Shown one piece after another: positions 1-9,182 of a stretch of DNA of 64,000 bases. The notes under the pieces are model-generated. The model was not told where the DNA came from. It saw only the letters and a list, made by a program, of their open reading frames with translations, and did not search any database. Each line of letters begins with the position of its first letter. Positions within the stretch are counted from its first letter, which is position 1. This DNA is from Celerinatantimonas sp046054195 (GTDB taxonomy: Bacteria > Pseudomonadota > Gammaproteobacteria > Enterobacterales > Celerinatantimonadaceae): the NCBI RefSeq assembly GCF_046054195.1, contig NZ_JBEQCS010000009.1, positions 1-64,000 on the forward strand, written 5' to 3'. The translations under genes were made by a program, and so were the position numbers.

Positions 1-73
1 AGCGGCACACGAGGTTCGAACTCGTGACCTCGACCTTGGCAAGGTCGCGCTCTACCAACTGAGCTAGTGCCGC
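1..73 (-). tRNA. tRNA-Gly (anticodon GCC)
   Basis: Read on the minus strand, this folds as a complete cloverleaf. The 7-bp acceptor stem pairs GCGGCAC with GTGCCGC. The D-arm has AGCTCAGTTGGTAGAGC, and the anticodon stem CGACC/GGTCG encloses loop TTGCCAA, giving anticodon GCC. The T-arm carries GTTCGAA. The discriminator base is at position 1, so any encoded CCA lies outside the window. In E. coli, tRNA-Gly genes (glyVXY) also sit beside orn, so the neighbourhood supports the call. Confidence 0.97.
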
Positions 74-189
74 ATCACAATTGCAAAAACACGAGAAGTT
101 CTCATGCCTTACAGGGCTGCGAATTATACGAGAAATATTTTCCTTGGCAACCCCTTTTTTGTATTTTTAGCAATTTGCTTTAAATCTGA

Positions 190-744
190 TTACTTTGCAT
201 CCAAATTAAAAAATGTCTGCTGATAATGTTGCAATTCACTAATCGATTCACGGATATCAGCCAAGGCTAAATGAGTCCCCGTTTTTTTAACGCCATCTAA
301 AAGTTCAGGACGCCAGCGTCTTGCCAACTCTTTAACGGTGCTAACATCGATATTGCGATAATGAAAAAATTGCTCAAGCTTGGGTAAGTGCACCGCCATA
401 AACCGGCGATCCTGACCAATTGAATTGCCACACATAGGTGAAACACCTTCAGGCAACCATTGACGGAAAAATTCCAGACACATCTCAGTGGCCTGTTGCT
501 CATCAATTTTACTCTCAAGCACTCGAGCCACCAGCCCAGAGCTAGTATGATGAGTTGTGCACCACTCATCCATCGCGTCAAGTTCAGCTTTATCTTGATG
601 AATTGCAATAACCGGCCCTTCGGCAAGAATATTCAGCTGTGAATCGGTGACAATGGATGCGATTTCAATCACTTTATGCTGCAGCGGATTGAGCCCTGTC
701 ATCTCCATATCAACCCAAATCAGATTTGTTGCACTTACGGTCAT
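190..744 (-). CDS. orn: Oligoribonuclease (3'-5' exoribonuclease for short RNAs)
   Basis: Cytoplasmic DEDDh exonuclease that degrades 2-5 nt RNA fragments and pGpG to mononucleotides, finishing mRNA decay and c-di-GMP turnover. The 184 residues match the usual family length. Acidic metal ligands D12 and E14 sit in the WVDMEMTGL motif, followed by GNSIGQDRRF near residues 106-115 and the H/D pair in the THLALADIRES segment near 157-166. It is divergent from rsgA with 84 bp between the starts, the same pair as in E. coli. Similarity to E. coli Orn runs end to end, so the start is secure. Confidence 0.97.
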   Translation of the reverse strand: MTVSATNLIWVDMEMTGLNPLQHKVIEIASIVTDSQLNILAEGPVIAIHQDKAELDAMDEWCTTHHTSSGLVARVLESKIDEQQATEMCLEFFRQWLPEGVSPMCGNSIGQDRRFMAVHLPKLEQFFHYRNIDVSTVKELARRWRPELLDGVKKTGTHLALADIRESISELQHYQQTFFNLDAK

Positions 745-828
745 AATTCACCTTTTAACACTAAAATTTTCTGTCTAACGCAAATGCGTTATCATAGACC
801 TTTATCTTAACAGTTTAAAAGCGACATT

Positions 829-1866
829 GTGGCCAAAAAGAAACGACTCAATCAGGGTCAATTACGCAGAATGCGGGCCAATGCCCAAAAACGCCTTCAC
901 AACGAAGCAAGTTATGAGTGGAGTGATGAGCAACTTGGTAAAAGCGAAGATGGCGTTGTCATCAGCCGCTTTGGTCAGCATGTTGATATTCAATCAGCCA
1001 GCGGCGAGATATTCCGCTGCAATATTCGCCGGACGGTTAACTCGCTAGTCACCGGAGACGAAGTTCTATGGCGTCGAGGCAATGAGACTCACTCGGGTAT
1101 TAAAGGTGTCGTCGAAGCGGTTCAGAGCCGTCGCAGCGAGCTTTCTCGACCCGATTATTATGATGGGCTTAAAACCATTGCCGCCAATATTGATCAGGTC
1201 ATCATTGTCAGTGCGCTTAAACCGGAGTTCTCCAGCGACATTATTGACCGTTATCTGGTAGCCATTGAAAACACCCACCTGCAACCGGTCATATTACTCA
1301 ATAAAGTCGATCTTCTTGACGAAGAACTGCGCCAACAGGTTTTACCGATTCTTGAGCAATACCAATCACTTGGTTACCAAATTCTGTATGCCAGCAGCAA
1401 AACCGAGCATGGTTTAGATGAGCTTAAGGAGCATCTAAAAGCCCAAACGACCATTTTTGTAGGGCAATCGGGGGTAGGCAAATCATCGCTGGTTAATACC
1501 CTGCTGCCAGAGGTTTGTGCCCATACTCAAGAGGTATCCGATAACTCGGGTTTAGGCCAACACACCACGACAACCGCCCGCTTATATCCACTCGCAGATG
1601 GTGGCCGTTTGATTGACTCTCCCGGAATTCGTGAATTTTCACTGTGGCATTTAGAAAATGATGAGGTCACTTACGGATTTCGTGAGCTGCGCCAACTACA
1701 AGGACACTGTAAATTCAGAGACTGTAAACATCAAAATGATCCAGGCTGTGCGTTTGTCGAAGCAGTCAAAAACGGTGATGTCAGTGAGCGGCGTTATCAA
1801 AGTTACTTGCGTATTTTGCAAAGCATGGTAGAAAAACGCCCTGCACGACATATTCCCCCACGTTAA
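829..1866 (+). CDS. rsgA: Small ribosomal subunit biogenesis GTPase RsgA
   Basis: Circularly permuted GTPase that assists late maturation of the 30S subunit. In 345 residues it shows a basic N-terminus, an OB-fold region (about 40-95), G4 motif NKVD at 158-161, Walker A GQSGVGKS at 212-219, G3 DSPG at 263-266, and a C-terminal zinc knuckle with C294, C299, H301 and C307. The order G4-G1-G3 is the hallmark of the YjeQ/RsgA family. The start is GTG at 829; no ATG fits the conserved MAKKK beginning. psd starts 20 bp downstream, so the two are probably co-transcribed, as in E. coli relatives. Confidence 0.97.
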   Translation: MAKKKRLNQGQLRRMRANAQKRLHNEASYEWSDEQLGKSEDGVVISRFGQHVDIQSASGEIFRCNIRRTVNSLVTGDEVLWRRGNETHSGIKGVVEAVQSRRSELSRPDYYDGLKTIAANIDQVIIVSALKPEFSSDIIDRYLVAIENTHLQPVILLNKVDLLDEELRQQVLPILEQYQSLGYQILYASSKTEHGLDELKEHLKAQTTIFVGQSGVGKSSLVNTLLPEVCAHTQEVSDNSGLGQHTTTTARLYPLADGGRLIDSPGIREFSLWHLENDEVTYGFRELRQLQGHCKFRDCKHQNDPGCAFVEAVKNGDVSERRYQSYLRILQSMVEKRPARHIPPR

Positions 1867-1886
1867 TTTTATGAGGTTTACGACAC

Positions 1887-2780
1887 GTGCTTGATAAATT
1901 ACAAGTCGCTTTTCAGTACATTCTTCCCAAAAAATTGTTGTCTCGATTATTGGGCTATTTAGCATCCGCTCATTGTGGTCGCGTGACTACTTGGGTGATT
2001 AATCAGTTTATTCGTTATTACAAAGTGGATATGAGCGAGGCGCTTGATAGCAATGCGCAAAACTATCCAAGTTTCAACGCGTTTTTCACCCGTGAGCTCA
2101 AAGCTGGGGCTCGGCCGCTGGTTGAAGGTGAGACGACGCTTGCGCTACCTGTCGATGGCCGCGTGAGCCAGATTGGTCCGGTGCGTTTTGACCGGCTCAT
2201 CCAAGCCAAAGGGCACGATTACAGCGCTCGCGAGCTGCTCGGTGGCGATGAAGCCTTAGCCAACGAATTTGCTGATGGTCAATTTGTCACGATTTATCTT
2301 TCGCCTAAAGATTATCACCGCGTCCACATGCCAATCGATGGAACGCTGCGCACGATGGTGCATATTCCAGGTGAGCTGTTTTCAGTTAATCCTGTAACCG
2401 CGCAATATGTGCCTGAGCTATTTGCTCGTAACGAGCGCGTTGTCACTATCTTTGATACCGCAGTTGGACCTATGGCGATGGTTTTAGTAGGTGCAACAAT
2501 TGTTGCCAGTATTGAAACCGTCTGGGCTGGAACTGTCGCCCCGGCAGGTGGCCATATCAGCACTTGGCAATACCAGACACCAACACCGGTCAGCCTTAAA
2601 AAAGGCGAAGAGATGGGCCGCTTTAAACTCGGCTCGACGGTAATTTTACTATTCGGGCGCAAAGCAATTGAACTTGCTGATAGCGTTCGCCGCGGTGAAG
2701 TTACTCGAATGGGGGCGCATCTGGGTGATTTTCGCACTGAGTCTGAGTCTGAGTCTGAGTCTGAGTCTGAGTCTGAGTAA
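1887..2780 (+). CDS. psd: Phosphatidylserine decarboxylase proenzyme
   Basis: Inner-membrane enzyme that decarboxylates phosphatidylserine to phosphatidylethanolamine. The 297-residue proenzyme carries the LGST self-cleavage motif (residues 248-251, S250 becoming the pyruvoyl group), D90 in the PVDG motif and H144/H147 in YHRVH, all expected for the autoendoproteolytic triad. Start GTG is preceded by GAGG about 10 nt upstream. The final 13 residues are a Glu-Ser alternation produced by a seven-copy hexanucleotide repeat that continues to the stop codon. The last 80 bp overlap the 3' end of the convergent helicase gene. The acidic tail lies beyond the catalytic core and is probably tolerated. 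Confidence 0.96.
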   Translation: MLDKLQVAFQYILPKKLLSRLLGYLASAHCGRVTTWVINQFIRYYKVDMSEALDSNAQNYPSFNAFFTRELKAGARPLVEGETTLALPVDGRVSQIGPVRFDRLIQAKGHDYSARELLGGDEALANEFADGQFVTIYLSPKDYHRVHMPIDGTLRTMVHIPGELFSVNPVTAQYVPELFARNERVVTIFDTAVGPMAMVLVGATIVASIETVWAGTVAPAGGHISTWQYQTPTPVSLKKGEEMGRFKLGSTVILLFGRKAIELADSVRRGEVTRMGAHLGDFRTESESESESESESE

Positions 2781-5100
2781 GATTTTGCCAGAATAAACGT
2801 AAATGCTCCGGCACCTGAGTGCTGGAGCATACTTGCCAGCGCCAATGATCTGGCAATAGAGCTTGATAATCATTTTGGCTGAAGCGATCGTCCACCAAAA
2901 CGACAGTGCCGACATCATCATCGCTTCGAATCAATCGTCCCACCGCTTGGACGACGCGCTGCATGCCCGGATATTGGTAAACAAGTGCAAAGCCATCATC
3001 ACCGCGATTATCAAAATAGGTTCTCTGACATTCGTTACTTGGATTAAACTGCGCTAACCCAACTCCAACCACCATCACGCTGGATAGTTGAGCACCACTT
3101 AAATCAATGCCTTCTGAAAAAATACCACCAAGCACGGCAAGCCCTAAAGTTGGCTGGTCGGTATTGGCAAGCTGCGCTAGAAACTGCTCACGCTCGTTAT
3201 CATTCATTTGCGAGCTCTGGAGCAATGGCGCCAAATCGTCATCAAGCAACTCAGCGACGCTTTGCAAATAAGCAAATGATGGGAAAAATACCAGTTGATT
3301 GACCTGCTGGGCTTTAAAACTTTGCGCAATCAAACGAGCCAGTGGAGCATAGCTTTGGCTGCGATGGCGATAACGCGTTGAGATATCCCCAATTAGAAAA
3401 ATGCCTTGAGATGCAGGGTCATAAGGGCTTGGCAGACAAAGCTGATAGTGCTCATCATTTAACCCAACCGAGCGGGCCGTGCTTGCTAAGGGCTGTAAAG
3501 TTGCAGAGAACAATATGATTGAATGGGCGTTATCCCAACGCTTTTTTAAAAGTGGGGCTGGGTCAAGACAGGTGAGCTTCAATAAAATTGTCGCAGGGCT
3601 ATCTGATTGAAAGCTCGGGCAACGCTCTAATTGATAACGATAAATCTCGCTAAACTGCTCGCTTAACTCCAGTAATTTATAAACCTCGAAATAGACTTCC
3701 AGCAGAGCCTCGTCCAAAGAGCCATGTTGTGCCAGATACTGCTCACAACTTAAGCTAAAACGCCTTGCGGCTTTAAGCAATGATTGCGGCGGCTCAATAG
3801 TGACTAGCAAAGAGCTTGTCAGCTCGCTATTAACCAACCGAGTCAGTTGGCTGCGCATGGACCTTAAAGTTTTATCGATTGAACTATCGTAGTGATGCTT
3901 TGCAATGCGCTTAAGCCGCGATTGATTAAGCTCAGCGCTATATAATGATTTAGCGCGCTCATTAACGTTGTGAGCTTCATCGACCAATAACGCATACCGC
4001 TCTTTTTGCGCCTCGGTCAGCCAGCTTAATGAGCCTTCATTATCCAGCCCATAATTATAATCCCCGATGATGACATCAAACCATGGAGCCAACATCTGCG
4101 CTAAAAAATAGGGGCAAATTTGCTGCTCTTTGGCGTGTTGTTCAAGGGCGGTAAAATCAAGCAAAGAGCGCTCCAGTAATGACTCCCCGACAGCATAAAA
4201 TTTCTCATAAAAGTCAGCGGCATAAGGACAACTTGGCAGGCATGCTCCGGTGGGATTTAAACAGGCGCGCTGTTTACCAGTGAGCACTAACACGCGCAGC
4301 TTCGCCCCTTGGGTATTGAGCTGTTCAACTGTTTTTAACGGCAGATACTGGGTTGAGTTTTTAGCACTTAAATACACAACTTTATCGATACTTTGGCCTA
4401 ACTGGCGAACAGCAGGAAATAAGGTTGCTAATGTCTTACCAATGCCTGTTGGCGCTTCAACCAACAATTGTTTGCCCTGAGCAATGGTTCGATAAACGCC
4501 GGTGGCGAGCTCTCGTTGCCCGCGGCGAAATTGAGAATAAGGAAACGCAAGGGAGCTTAACGCTTCATTACGCTCATTTTTAAGCGCATCGTAGCGCAAT
4601 TGCCAGCGGATAAATCGAGCAAACCAGCTCTGGATCTGCTCACTATCGCGCGAATGCTGATAATCTCTTCGATGTTGCGCAAGGACTTTGCTCGCCTCAT
4701 CCAAGTAGGTTAAAACCAATGAGACCGAATCCGTCTCATTAACCTCACACCACAAATAAGCGTAAACATACAGCTGAGAAAAATGAACGTTGCGAGAGCT
4801 CTCACTGACCTGCTCCGCGCTCATTTTAAGCGTTTTGATCTCTTCTAAATAATCAGCGCCATTCTCAGCAATGCCCGCTCCATCTGCCCGGCCACTGATA
4901 TTTAAAATAGCTAACTCATTTTGCCAGCGCCCCGTTAATTTCACTTCACGCTGATAGCTCTTATCTTGTTTGTGCTGATAAGCCTTTTGCGCCATGATCC
5001 CGGCGATTCCGGTCGGGGCAGGCAAAAAACGGCTATCCAAAGAGCCACTATTAGCAAACCGCTCGCAAAGCTGGCGAACACCAACGCTAAAAATGTGCAT
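2701..5100 (-). CDS. DinG/XPD-like Fe-S DNA helicase with N-terminal PD-(D/E)XK nuclease-like domain
   Basis: Superfamily 2 helicase of 799 residues. Residues about 1-150 resemble a PD-(D/E)XK nuclease, with D73 in GRADG and E87-I-K89. The helicase core has a Q-motif-like FRRGQ near 191, Walker A EAPTGIGKT (215-223), four candidate Fe-S cysteines (C280, C287, C291, C329), DEAH box at 374-377 and a motif VI QAVGRLIR near the C-terminus. This suggests DNA repair or processing of unusual DNA structures. The ATG overlaps the epmA stop in TGATG, implying translational coupling; a TTG one codon upstream is less likely. The C-terminus ends in a Gln-Thr repeat antisense to psd. No gene symbol is assigned. 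Confidence 0.85.
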   Translation of the reverse strand: MHIFSVGVRQLCERFANSGSLDSRFLPAPTGIAGIMAQKAYQHKQDKSYQREVKLTGRWQNELAILNISGRADGAGIAENGADYLEEIKTLKMSAEQVSESSRNVHFSQLYVYAYLWCEVNETDSVSLVLTYLDEASKVLAQHRRDYQHSRDSEQIQSWFARFIRWQLRYDALKNERNEALSSLAFPYSQFRRGQRELATGVYRTIAQGKQLLVEAPTGIGKTLATLFPAVRQLGQSIDKVVYLSAKNSTQYLPLKTVEQLNTQGAKLRVLVLTGKQRACLNPTGACLPSCPYAADFYEKFYAVGESLLERSLLDFTALEQHAKEQQICPYFLAQMLAPWFDVIIGDYNYGLDNEGSLSWLTEAQKERYALLVDEAHNVNERAKSLYSAELNQSRLKRIAKHHYDSSIDKTLRSMRSQLTRLVNSELTSSLLVTIEPPQSLLKAARRFSLSCEQYLAQHGSLDEALLEVYFEVYKLLELSEQFSEIYRYQLERCPSFQSDSPATILLKLTCLDPAPLLKKRWDNAHSIILFSATLQPLASTARSVGLNDEHYQLCLPSPYDPASQGIFLIGDISTRYRHRSQSYAPLARLIAQSFKAQQVNQLVFFPSFAYLQSVAELLDDDLAPLLQSSQMNDNEREQFLAQLANTDQPTLGLAVLGGIFSEGIDLSGAQLSSVMVVGVGLAQFNPSNECQRTYFDNRGDDGFALVYQYPGMQRVVQAVGRLIRSDDDVGTVVLVDDRFSQNDYQALLPDHWRWQVCSSTQVPEHLRLFWQNLTQTQTQTQTQTQTQCENHPDAPPFE
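2737..2778. repeat. Hexanucleotide microsatellite (CTGAGT)7
   Basis: Seven perfect copies of CTGAGT. On the plus strand, in the psd frame, they encode alternating Glu and Ser up to the stop codon. On the minus strand they encode alternating Gln and Thr near the C-terminus of the helicase. The unit is a multiple of three, so gain or loss of copies keeps both overlapping reading frames open and only changes tail length. Confidence 0.98.
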
Positions 5101-6092
5101 CAAGCACGCTCAACACCAAAGCTTAGAATATCGGTTATTTGTGGCGCATCCAAAGCTAACATAAACACGCGATCAAGGCCTAAAGCCACGCCTGAACAAT
5201 CTGGCAGTCCGGCGCTAAGCGCTCCGAGCAAATTTTCATCTAAAGCCATTGCTGGCAGATTATTTTCAGCGCGCAGTTGATTGTCATGTTCAAAGCGTGC
5301 GCGCTGCTCTTTGGCATCACTTAGCTCATGAAAGCCATTGGCAAGCTCAACGCCTTTAAAATAAACTTCAAAGCGCTCAGCGACGCGACCATCATCGGGA
5401 TTTACGCGAGCTAGAGCGGCTTGAGATGCTGGAAAATATTCGATAAAACAAGGGCGCTGCTGACCAATATTAGGCTCGACCCCCAGAGCAAACAGAATTT
5501 GCAGCTGGCTATCTCGATTGCGCTCTTCGCTTAACAGCTGCTCGATTGCAAACGCTTTGCCCGCTTGAACTATCTCATCGGTTGTCGCGCATAGAGGGTC
5601 GATATTTAAATAGTGCCTAAATGCTTGCTGATAACTCATTCGCTCACCTTTTTCACACTTAAGTAACGACATGAGTAAATCGTCCATCTCATCCATAAGC
5701 TGATGGTGGCTAAAACCGGGGCGATACCATTCCAACATGGTAAATTCAGGGTTATGAATACGTCCGGCTTCTTCATTACGAAAGCTTTTGCAGATTTGAT
5801 AAATAGCGCCACTACCTGCTGCGAGTAGCCGTTTCATATGAAATTCAGGCGAAGTTTGCAAATACAAAGTCTGACCATCGGGGGCACCTGGGCCAACAAA
5901 CTCGGTGGCAAAATTACGCAGATGCAGATCGCTTACCCCACACTGGCTTAGCGCGGGTGTATCGACCTCTAAAACGTCTCGGTCACTAAAAAATTGCCGG
6001 ATAGATTGCAACAACTTGGCCCGTTTTTGCAGTGCCTGAATACTAGCACTCGGTTGCCAGTTAGCAGAATGCTCTGCTGATTCACTACTCAT
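5100..6092 (-). CDS. epmA: EF-P lysine34 (R)-beta-lysyltransferase (GenX/PoxA)
   Basis: Class II lysyl-tRNA synthetase paralogue that attaches (R)-beta-lysine to Lys34 of elongation factor P. It lacks the anticodon-binding domain, as the family does. Motif 2 FRNEEAGRIHNPEFTMLEW and motif 3 GVALGLDRVFML are intact. The reading frame stays open to 6218, but similarity to E. coli EpmA begins at MSSESAEHS. An AAAGG ribosome site lies about 10 nt upstream of ATG 6092, giving 330 residues. It is divergent from frdABCD, the same arrangement as in E. coli, and coupled to the downstream helicase. Confidence 0.96.
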   Translation of the reverse strand: MSSESAEHSANWQPSASIQALQKRAKLLQSIRQFFSDRDVLEVDTPALSQCGVSDLHLRNFATEFVGPGAPDGQTLYLQTSPEFHMKRLLAAGSGAIYQICKSFRNEEAGRIHNPEFTMLEWYRPGFSHHQLMDEMDDLLMSLLKCEKGERMSYQQAFRHYLNIDPLCATTDEIVQAGKAFAIEQLLSEERNRDSQLQILFALGVEPNIGQQRPCFIEYFPASQAALARVNPDDGRVAERFEVYFKGVELANGFHELSDAKEQRARFEHDNQLRAENNLPAMALDENLLGALSAGLPDCSGVALGLDRVFMLALDAPQITDILSFGVERA

Positions 6093-6180
6093 GAAATAAT
6101 TGCCTTTTCTGTCAGAAATTTGCTCTTGGTGTGAGCAAATCCAAATTCGATTAACTAATGTTAAAAGGAACAACAAACTG

Positions 6181-6194
6181 TTGACTTCAATCAA
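6181..6194. promoter_or_regulatory. Probable FNR box upstream of frdABCD
   Basis: TTGACTTCAATCAA matches the FNR consensus TTGAT-N4-ATCAA at nine of ten positions. Its centre is about 41-45 bp upstream of a plausible start point that would follow a -10-like CACAAT or TACAAG at about 6216-6226, suiting a class II activated anaerobic promoter. Fumarate reductase is a classical FNR target. The strong ribosome site AAGGAGA lies at about 6242-6248. Confidence 0.7.
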
Positions 6195-6254
6195 CAAGTC
6201 CCCCATTAGGCAAGCCACAATACAAGGTGCATATTAACCGCCAAGGAGAACGCC

Positions 6255-8039
6255 GTGAAACTGATTCAGACGGACGTTGCCATTATCGGAGCCGGAGGGG
6301 CTGGTCTGCGCTGTGCTATCGAGATCGCCCGCACCGAACCTGATCTTAACATTGCTCTAATTTCTAAAGTATACCCGATGCGTAGTCATTCCGTCGCTGC
6401 CGAAGGTGGCGCCGCTGCTGTCGTGCAAGAACATGACAGTTTTGACAATCACTTTAATGACACCGTCTCAGGAGGCGATTGGCTGTGCGATCAAGATGTC
6501 GTTGATGAGTTTGTCCAGCGTTGCCCACAAGAGCTCATCCAACTTGAACACTGGGGTTGCCCATGGTCTCGCAAACCTGATGGCAGCGTAAATGTTCGTC
6601 GTTTTGGTGGCATGAAAATCGAGCGGACTTGGTTTGCAGCCGATAAAAGCGGTTTTCATATTCTGCACACGTTATTTCAAACCTCGATGCAGTATCCATC
6701 GATTCAGCGTTTCGATGAACATTTTGTTGTCGATCTCATCACCAAAGACAACCAAATCCAAGGGATTTTAGCTATCGATTTAATGGAGCATGAAGCGAAG
6801 TTGATTCAGGCTAAATCGGTTGTTATTGCAACCGGCGGCGCGGGGCGTGTTTATCGCTACAATACCAACGGCGGTATTGTCACTGGCGATGGCATGGCAC
6901 TGGCTTATCGCCATGGCGTTGCTCTGCGTGATATGGAATTTGTGCAGTATCATCCTACGGGGCTTCCTGGCACGGGGATCTTGATGACGGAAGGCTGCCG
7001 CGGTGAAGGCGGGATTTTAACCAACAAAGATGGTTATCGTTACCTGCAAGATTATGGATTGGGACCAGAAACGCCAATTGGGCAACCTAAAAATAAATAT
7101 ATGGAACTTGGCCCTCGCGACCGGCTCAGCCAGAGCTTTTATCAAGAAGCGCAAAAGGGCCGTACGATTCAAGGTCCTCTTGGTGATTACGTCAACCTTG
7201 ACCTTCGCCATTTAGGTGCGACTTACCTTAATGAACGCCTGCCATTTATCTGCGAACTTGCCAAAGCTTATATGGGCGTAGACCCGATTAAAGAGCCGAT
7301 TCCAGTGCGTCCAACGGTGCATTACACCATGGGCGGCATTGCAACGGATGGCCACTGTGCCACCAGCATGCAAGGCCTTTACGCAGTCGGTGAATGCGCC
7401 TCGGTCGGTTTACATGGAGCCAATCGGCTCGGTTCAAACTCATTAAGTGAAATTATTGTCTTTGGCGCAATCGCAGGTGAGCATGCGGCAAACTTTGCTA
7501 AAACCCAATCGTTTAGTGATGCCGCGCCACTTGAGCAACTCGCCCAACAATGCCTTGATAAGGTCATGGCGATTAAAAACCCTGATGGGAGTGAAAACCC
7601 AGCGACATTACGTAACGAAATGGGCGATTGCATGGAAGCTGGCGTTGGCATTTATCGTACCCAAGATGGCATGCAACAAAGTATCGATAAGTTAACTGAG
7701 CTTAAAGCGCGCTATAAAAACATCAAACTGAGTGATTCGTGTGATGTTTATAATACCGAGTGGCTCTATGCCATTGAATTGGGCTACTTGCTTGATGTTG
7801 CCCAAGCGATGGCAGTGAGTGCATTGCATCGCAAAGAGTCTCGAGGCTCCCACCAGCGCCTAGATGGTTATGAGCAACGTGACGATGAAAACTTTCTTAA
7901 ACATACTTTGGCGTTTTATCAAAGCGAGCAATTGCCACAAATCGAGTATTCAGACGTGACGATTACTAAATCACAACCAGCAACTCGCTCTTATGGAGCA
8001 GCCTCTGAACAGGCTGCCAGCGAAACGAAGGGAGCATAA
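6255..8039 (+). CDS. frdA: Fumarate reductase flavoprotein subunit
   Basis: Catalytic subunit that reduces fumarate to succinate with electrons from menaquinol. The 594 residues contain the FAD dinucleotide-binding motif GAGGAGLR (12-19), the covalent-FAD histidine H45 in RSHSVAAEGG, the substrate region HPTGLPGTGILMTEGCRGEGG with its catalytic Arg, and HYTMGGI. The start is GTG with an AAGGAGA ribosome site. The gene is first in frdABCD, and its TAA shares a base with the frdB ATG. Similarity to E. coli FrdA is high along the whole length, including ERDDxNFLKHTLAF near the C-terminus. Confidence 0.98.
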   Translation: MKLIQTDVAIIGAGGAGLRCAIEIARTEPDLNIALISKVYPMRSHSVAAEGGAAAVVQEHDSFDNHFNDTVSGGDWLCDQDVVDEFVQRCPQELIQLEHWGCPWSRKPDGSVNVRRFGGMKIERTWFAADKSGFHILHTLFQTSMQYPSIQRFDEHFVVDLITKDNQIQGILAIDLMEHEAKLIQAKSVVIATGGAGRVYRYNTNGGIVTGDGMALAYRHGVALRDMEFVQYHPTGLPGTGILMTEGCRGEGGILTNKDGYRYLQDYGLGPETPIGQPKNKYMELGPRDRLSQSFYQEAQKGRTIQGPLGDYVNLDLRHLGATYLNERLPFICELAKAYMGVDPIKEPIPVRPTVHYTMGGIATDGHCATSMQGLYAVGECASVGLHGANRLGSNSLSEIIVFGAIAGEHAANFAKTQSFSDAAPLEQLAQQCLDKVMAIKNPDGSENPATLRNEMGDCMEAGVGIYRTQDGMQQSIDKLTELKARYKNIKLSDSCDVYNTEWLYAIELGYLLDVAQAMAVSALHRKESRGSHQRLDGYEQRDDENFLKHTLAFYQSEQLPQIEYSDVTITKSQPATRSYGAASEQAASETKGA

Positions 8040-8782
8040 TGATGGCTGAAGAACTCACTTTACACATCCATCGCTATCGCCCAGGTTACGATAGCAAACC
8101 AACGATACAGGACTTTCAGGTTCCCTACACCAAAGAGATGTCGCTCCTAGATGCACTGGGATATATCAAAGATAACCTCGATTCATCGCTTGCTTATCGC
8201 TGGTCGTGCCGGATGGCCGTGTGTGGAAGCTGCGGCATGATGGTCGATGATATTCCAAAACTGGCCTGCAAAACATTTCTGCGTGATTATAAAGAGCAAG
8301 GGGAGATGAGCGTTGCAGCTTTGGCGAATTTTCCGATTGAGCGGGACTTAATCGTGGATATGAGCGGCTTTGTCGAAAAATTGCAGTCTGTTAAACCGTA
8401 TATCATCACCCAAACACCCCGCGATGTTGCCGACGGTTGCACCACTCAAACACCCGCACAGTTGGAACGCTATAAACAATTTTCGATGTGTATCAACTGC
8501 GGATTATGTTATGCCGCATGCCCGCAATATGGACTCAATCCTGATTTTACCGGTCCCGCGGCTCTTGCGCTTTTACATCGCTACAACTTAGATAGCCGCG
8601 ATGAAGGTAAAGCGCAGCGGATGGAAGTTCTCAATCAGGAAGAAGGTGTTTGGGGCTGTACTTTTGTCGGTTACTGCTCTCAAGTCTGCCCGAAAGATGT
8701 TGACCCAGCAGCTGCGATTCAGCTTGGAAAAGTTGCCAGCAGTAAAGATTATCTACTCAATCTGATTAAACGGGAGAAATAA
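8039..8782 (+). CDS. frdB: Fumarate reductase iron-sulfur subunit
   Basis: Electron-transfer subunit linking the quinol site to FrdA. All three cluster motifs are intact: [2Fe-2S] with C57, C62, C65 and C77; [4Fe-4S] with C151, C154, C157 and C161; and [3Fe-4S] with C207, C213 and C217. The length of 247 is close to the E. coli subunit. ATG at 8039 overlaps the frdA stop (TAATG); a second ATG immediately follows at 8042 and either could be used. frdC begins 2 bp after the stop. Confidence 0.98.
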   Translation: MMAEELTLHIHRYRPGYDSKPTIQDFQVPYTKEMSLLDALGYIKDNLDSSLAYRWSCRMAVCGSCGMMVDDIPKLACKTFLRDYKEQGEMSVAALANFPIERDLIVDMSGFVEKLQSVKPYIITQTPRDVADGCTTQTPAQLERYKQFSMCINCGLCYAACPQYGLNPDFTGPAALALLHRYNLDSRDEGKAQRMEVLNQEEGVWGCTFVGYCSQVCPKDVDPAAAIQLGKVASSKDYLLNLIKREK

Positions 8783-8784
8783 GT

Positions 8785-9174
8785 ATGTCGATTCGTCAAC
8801 CCTATATTCGCCCGGTCAAACATAACTGGTGGCTGAAAAACAGCTTTTATCTGAAGTACATGATCCGAGAAGGCTCAGCAATTGTCACAGCCATTTACAG
8901 CCTAGTGTTGTTGTGCGGGCTGTTTCGCTTAGCGCAAGGAGAAGCACCGTTTGCCAGTTGGCTGCAAGCGATGCAAAGCCCGGTTGCCATTCTCTTTCAT
9001 CTGGTGGCGCTGTTTTGGGTCCTCTACCATAGTGTGACTTGGTTTGACCTCGCGCCCAAAGCTGCTGATATCTGGTTTAAAGGCAAAAAACTGCCCGATA
9101 GCGTCATCGTTAAATCGATGTATGCGCTGCTCGCCATCGTCAGCCTTCTCATTTTAGTGATTGTCAGTGTTTAG
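8785..9174 (+). CDS. frdC: Fumarate reductase membrane anchor subunit C
   Basis: Small hydrophobic anchor of 129 residues with three predicted membrane helices (about 30-50, 67-90 and 108-129), holding the FrdAB head at the inner membrane and contributing to the menaquinol site. It begins MSIRQPYIRPVKHNWWLKN and contains FYLKYMIREGSA, closely matching E. coli FrdC. It is the third gene of frdABCD. Confidence 0.96.
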   Translation: MSIRQPYIRPVKHNWWLKNSFYLKYMIREGSAIVTAIYSLVLLCGLFRLAQGEAPFASWLQAMQSPVAILFHLVALFWVLYHSVTWFDLAPKAADIWFKGKKLPDSVIVKSMYALLAIVSLLILVIVSV

Positions 9175-9182
9175 GGGGAGCT

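Noticed and set aside
2315..2845. Long open frame antisense to psd
   Set aside because: It is a shadow of psd; the Asp-Ser repeat it contains is only another reading of the hexanucleotide repeat.
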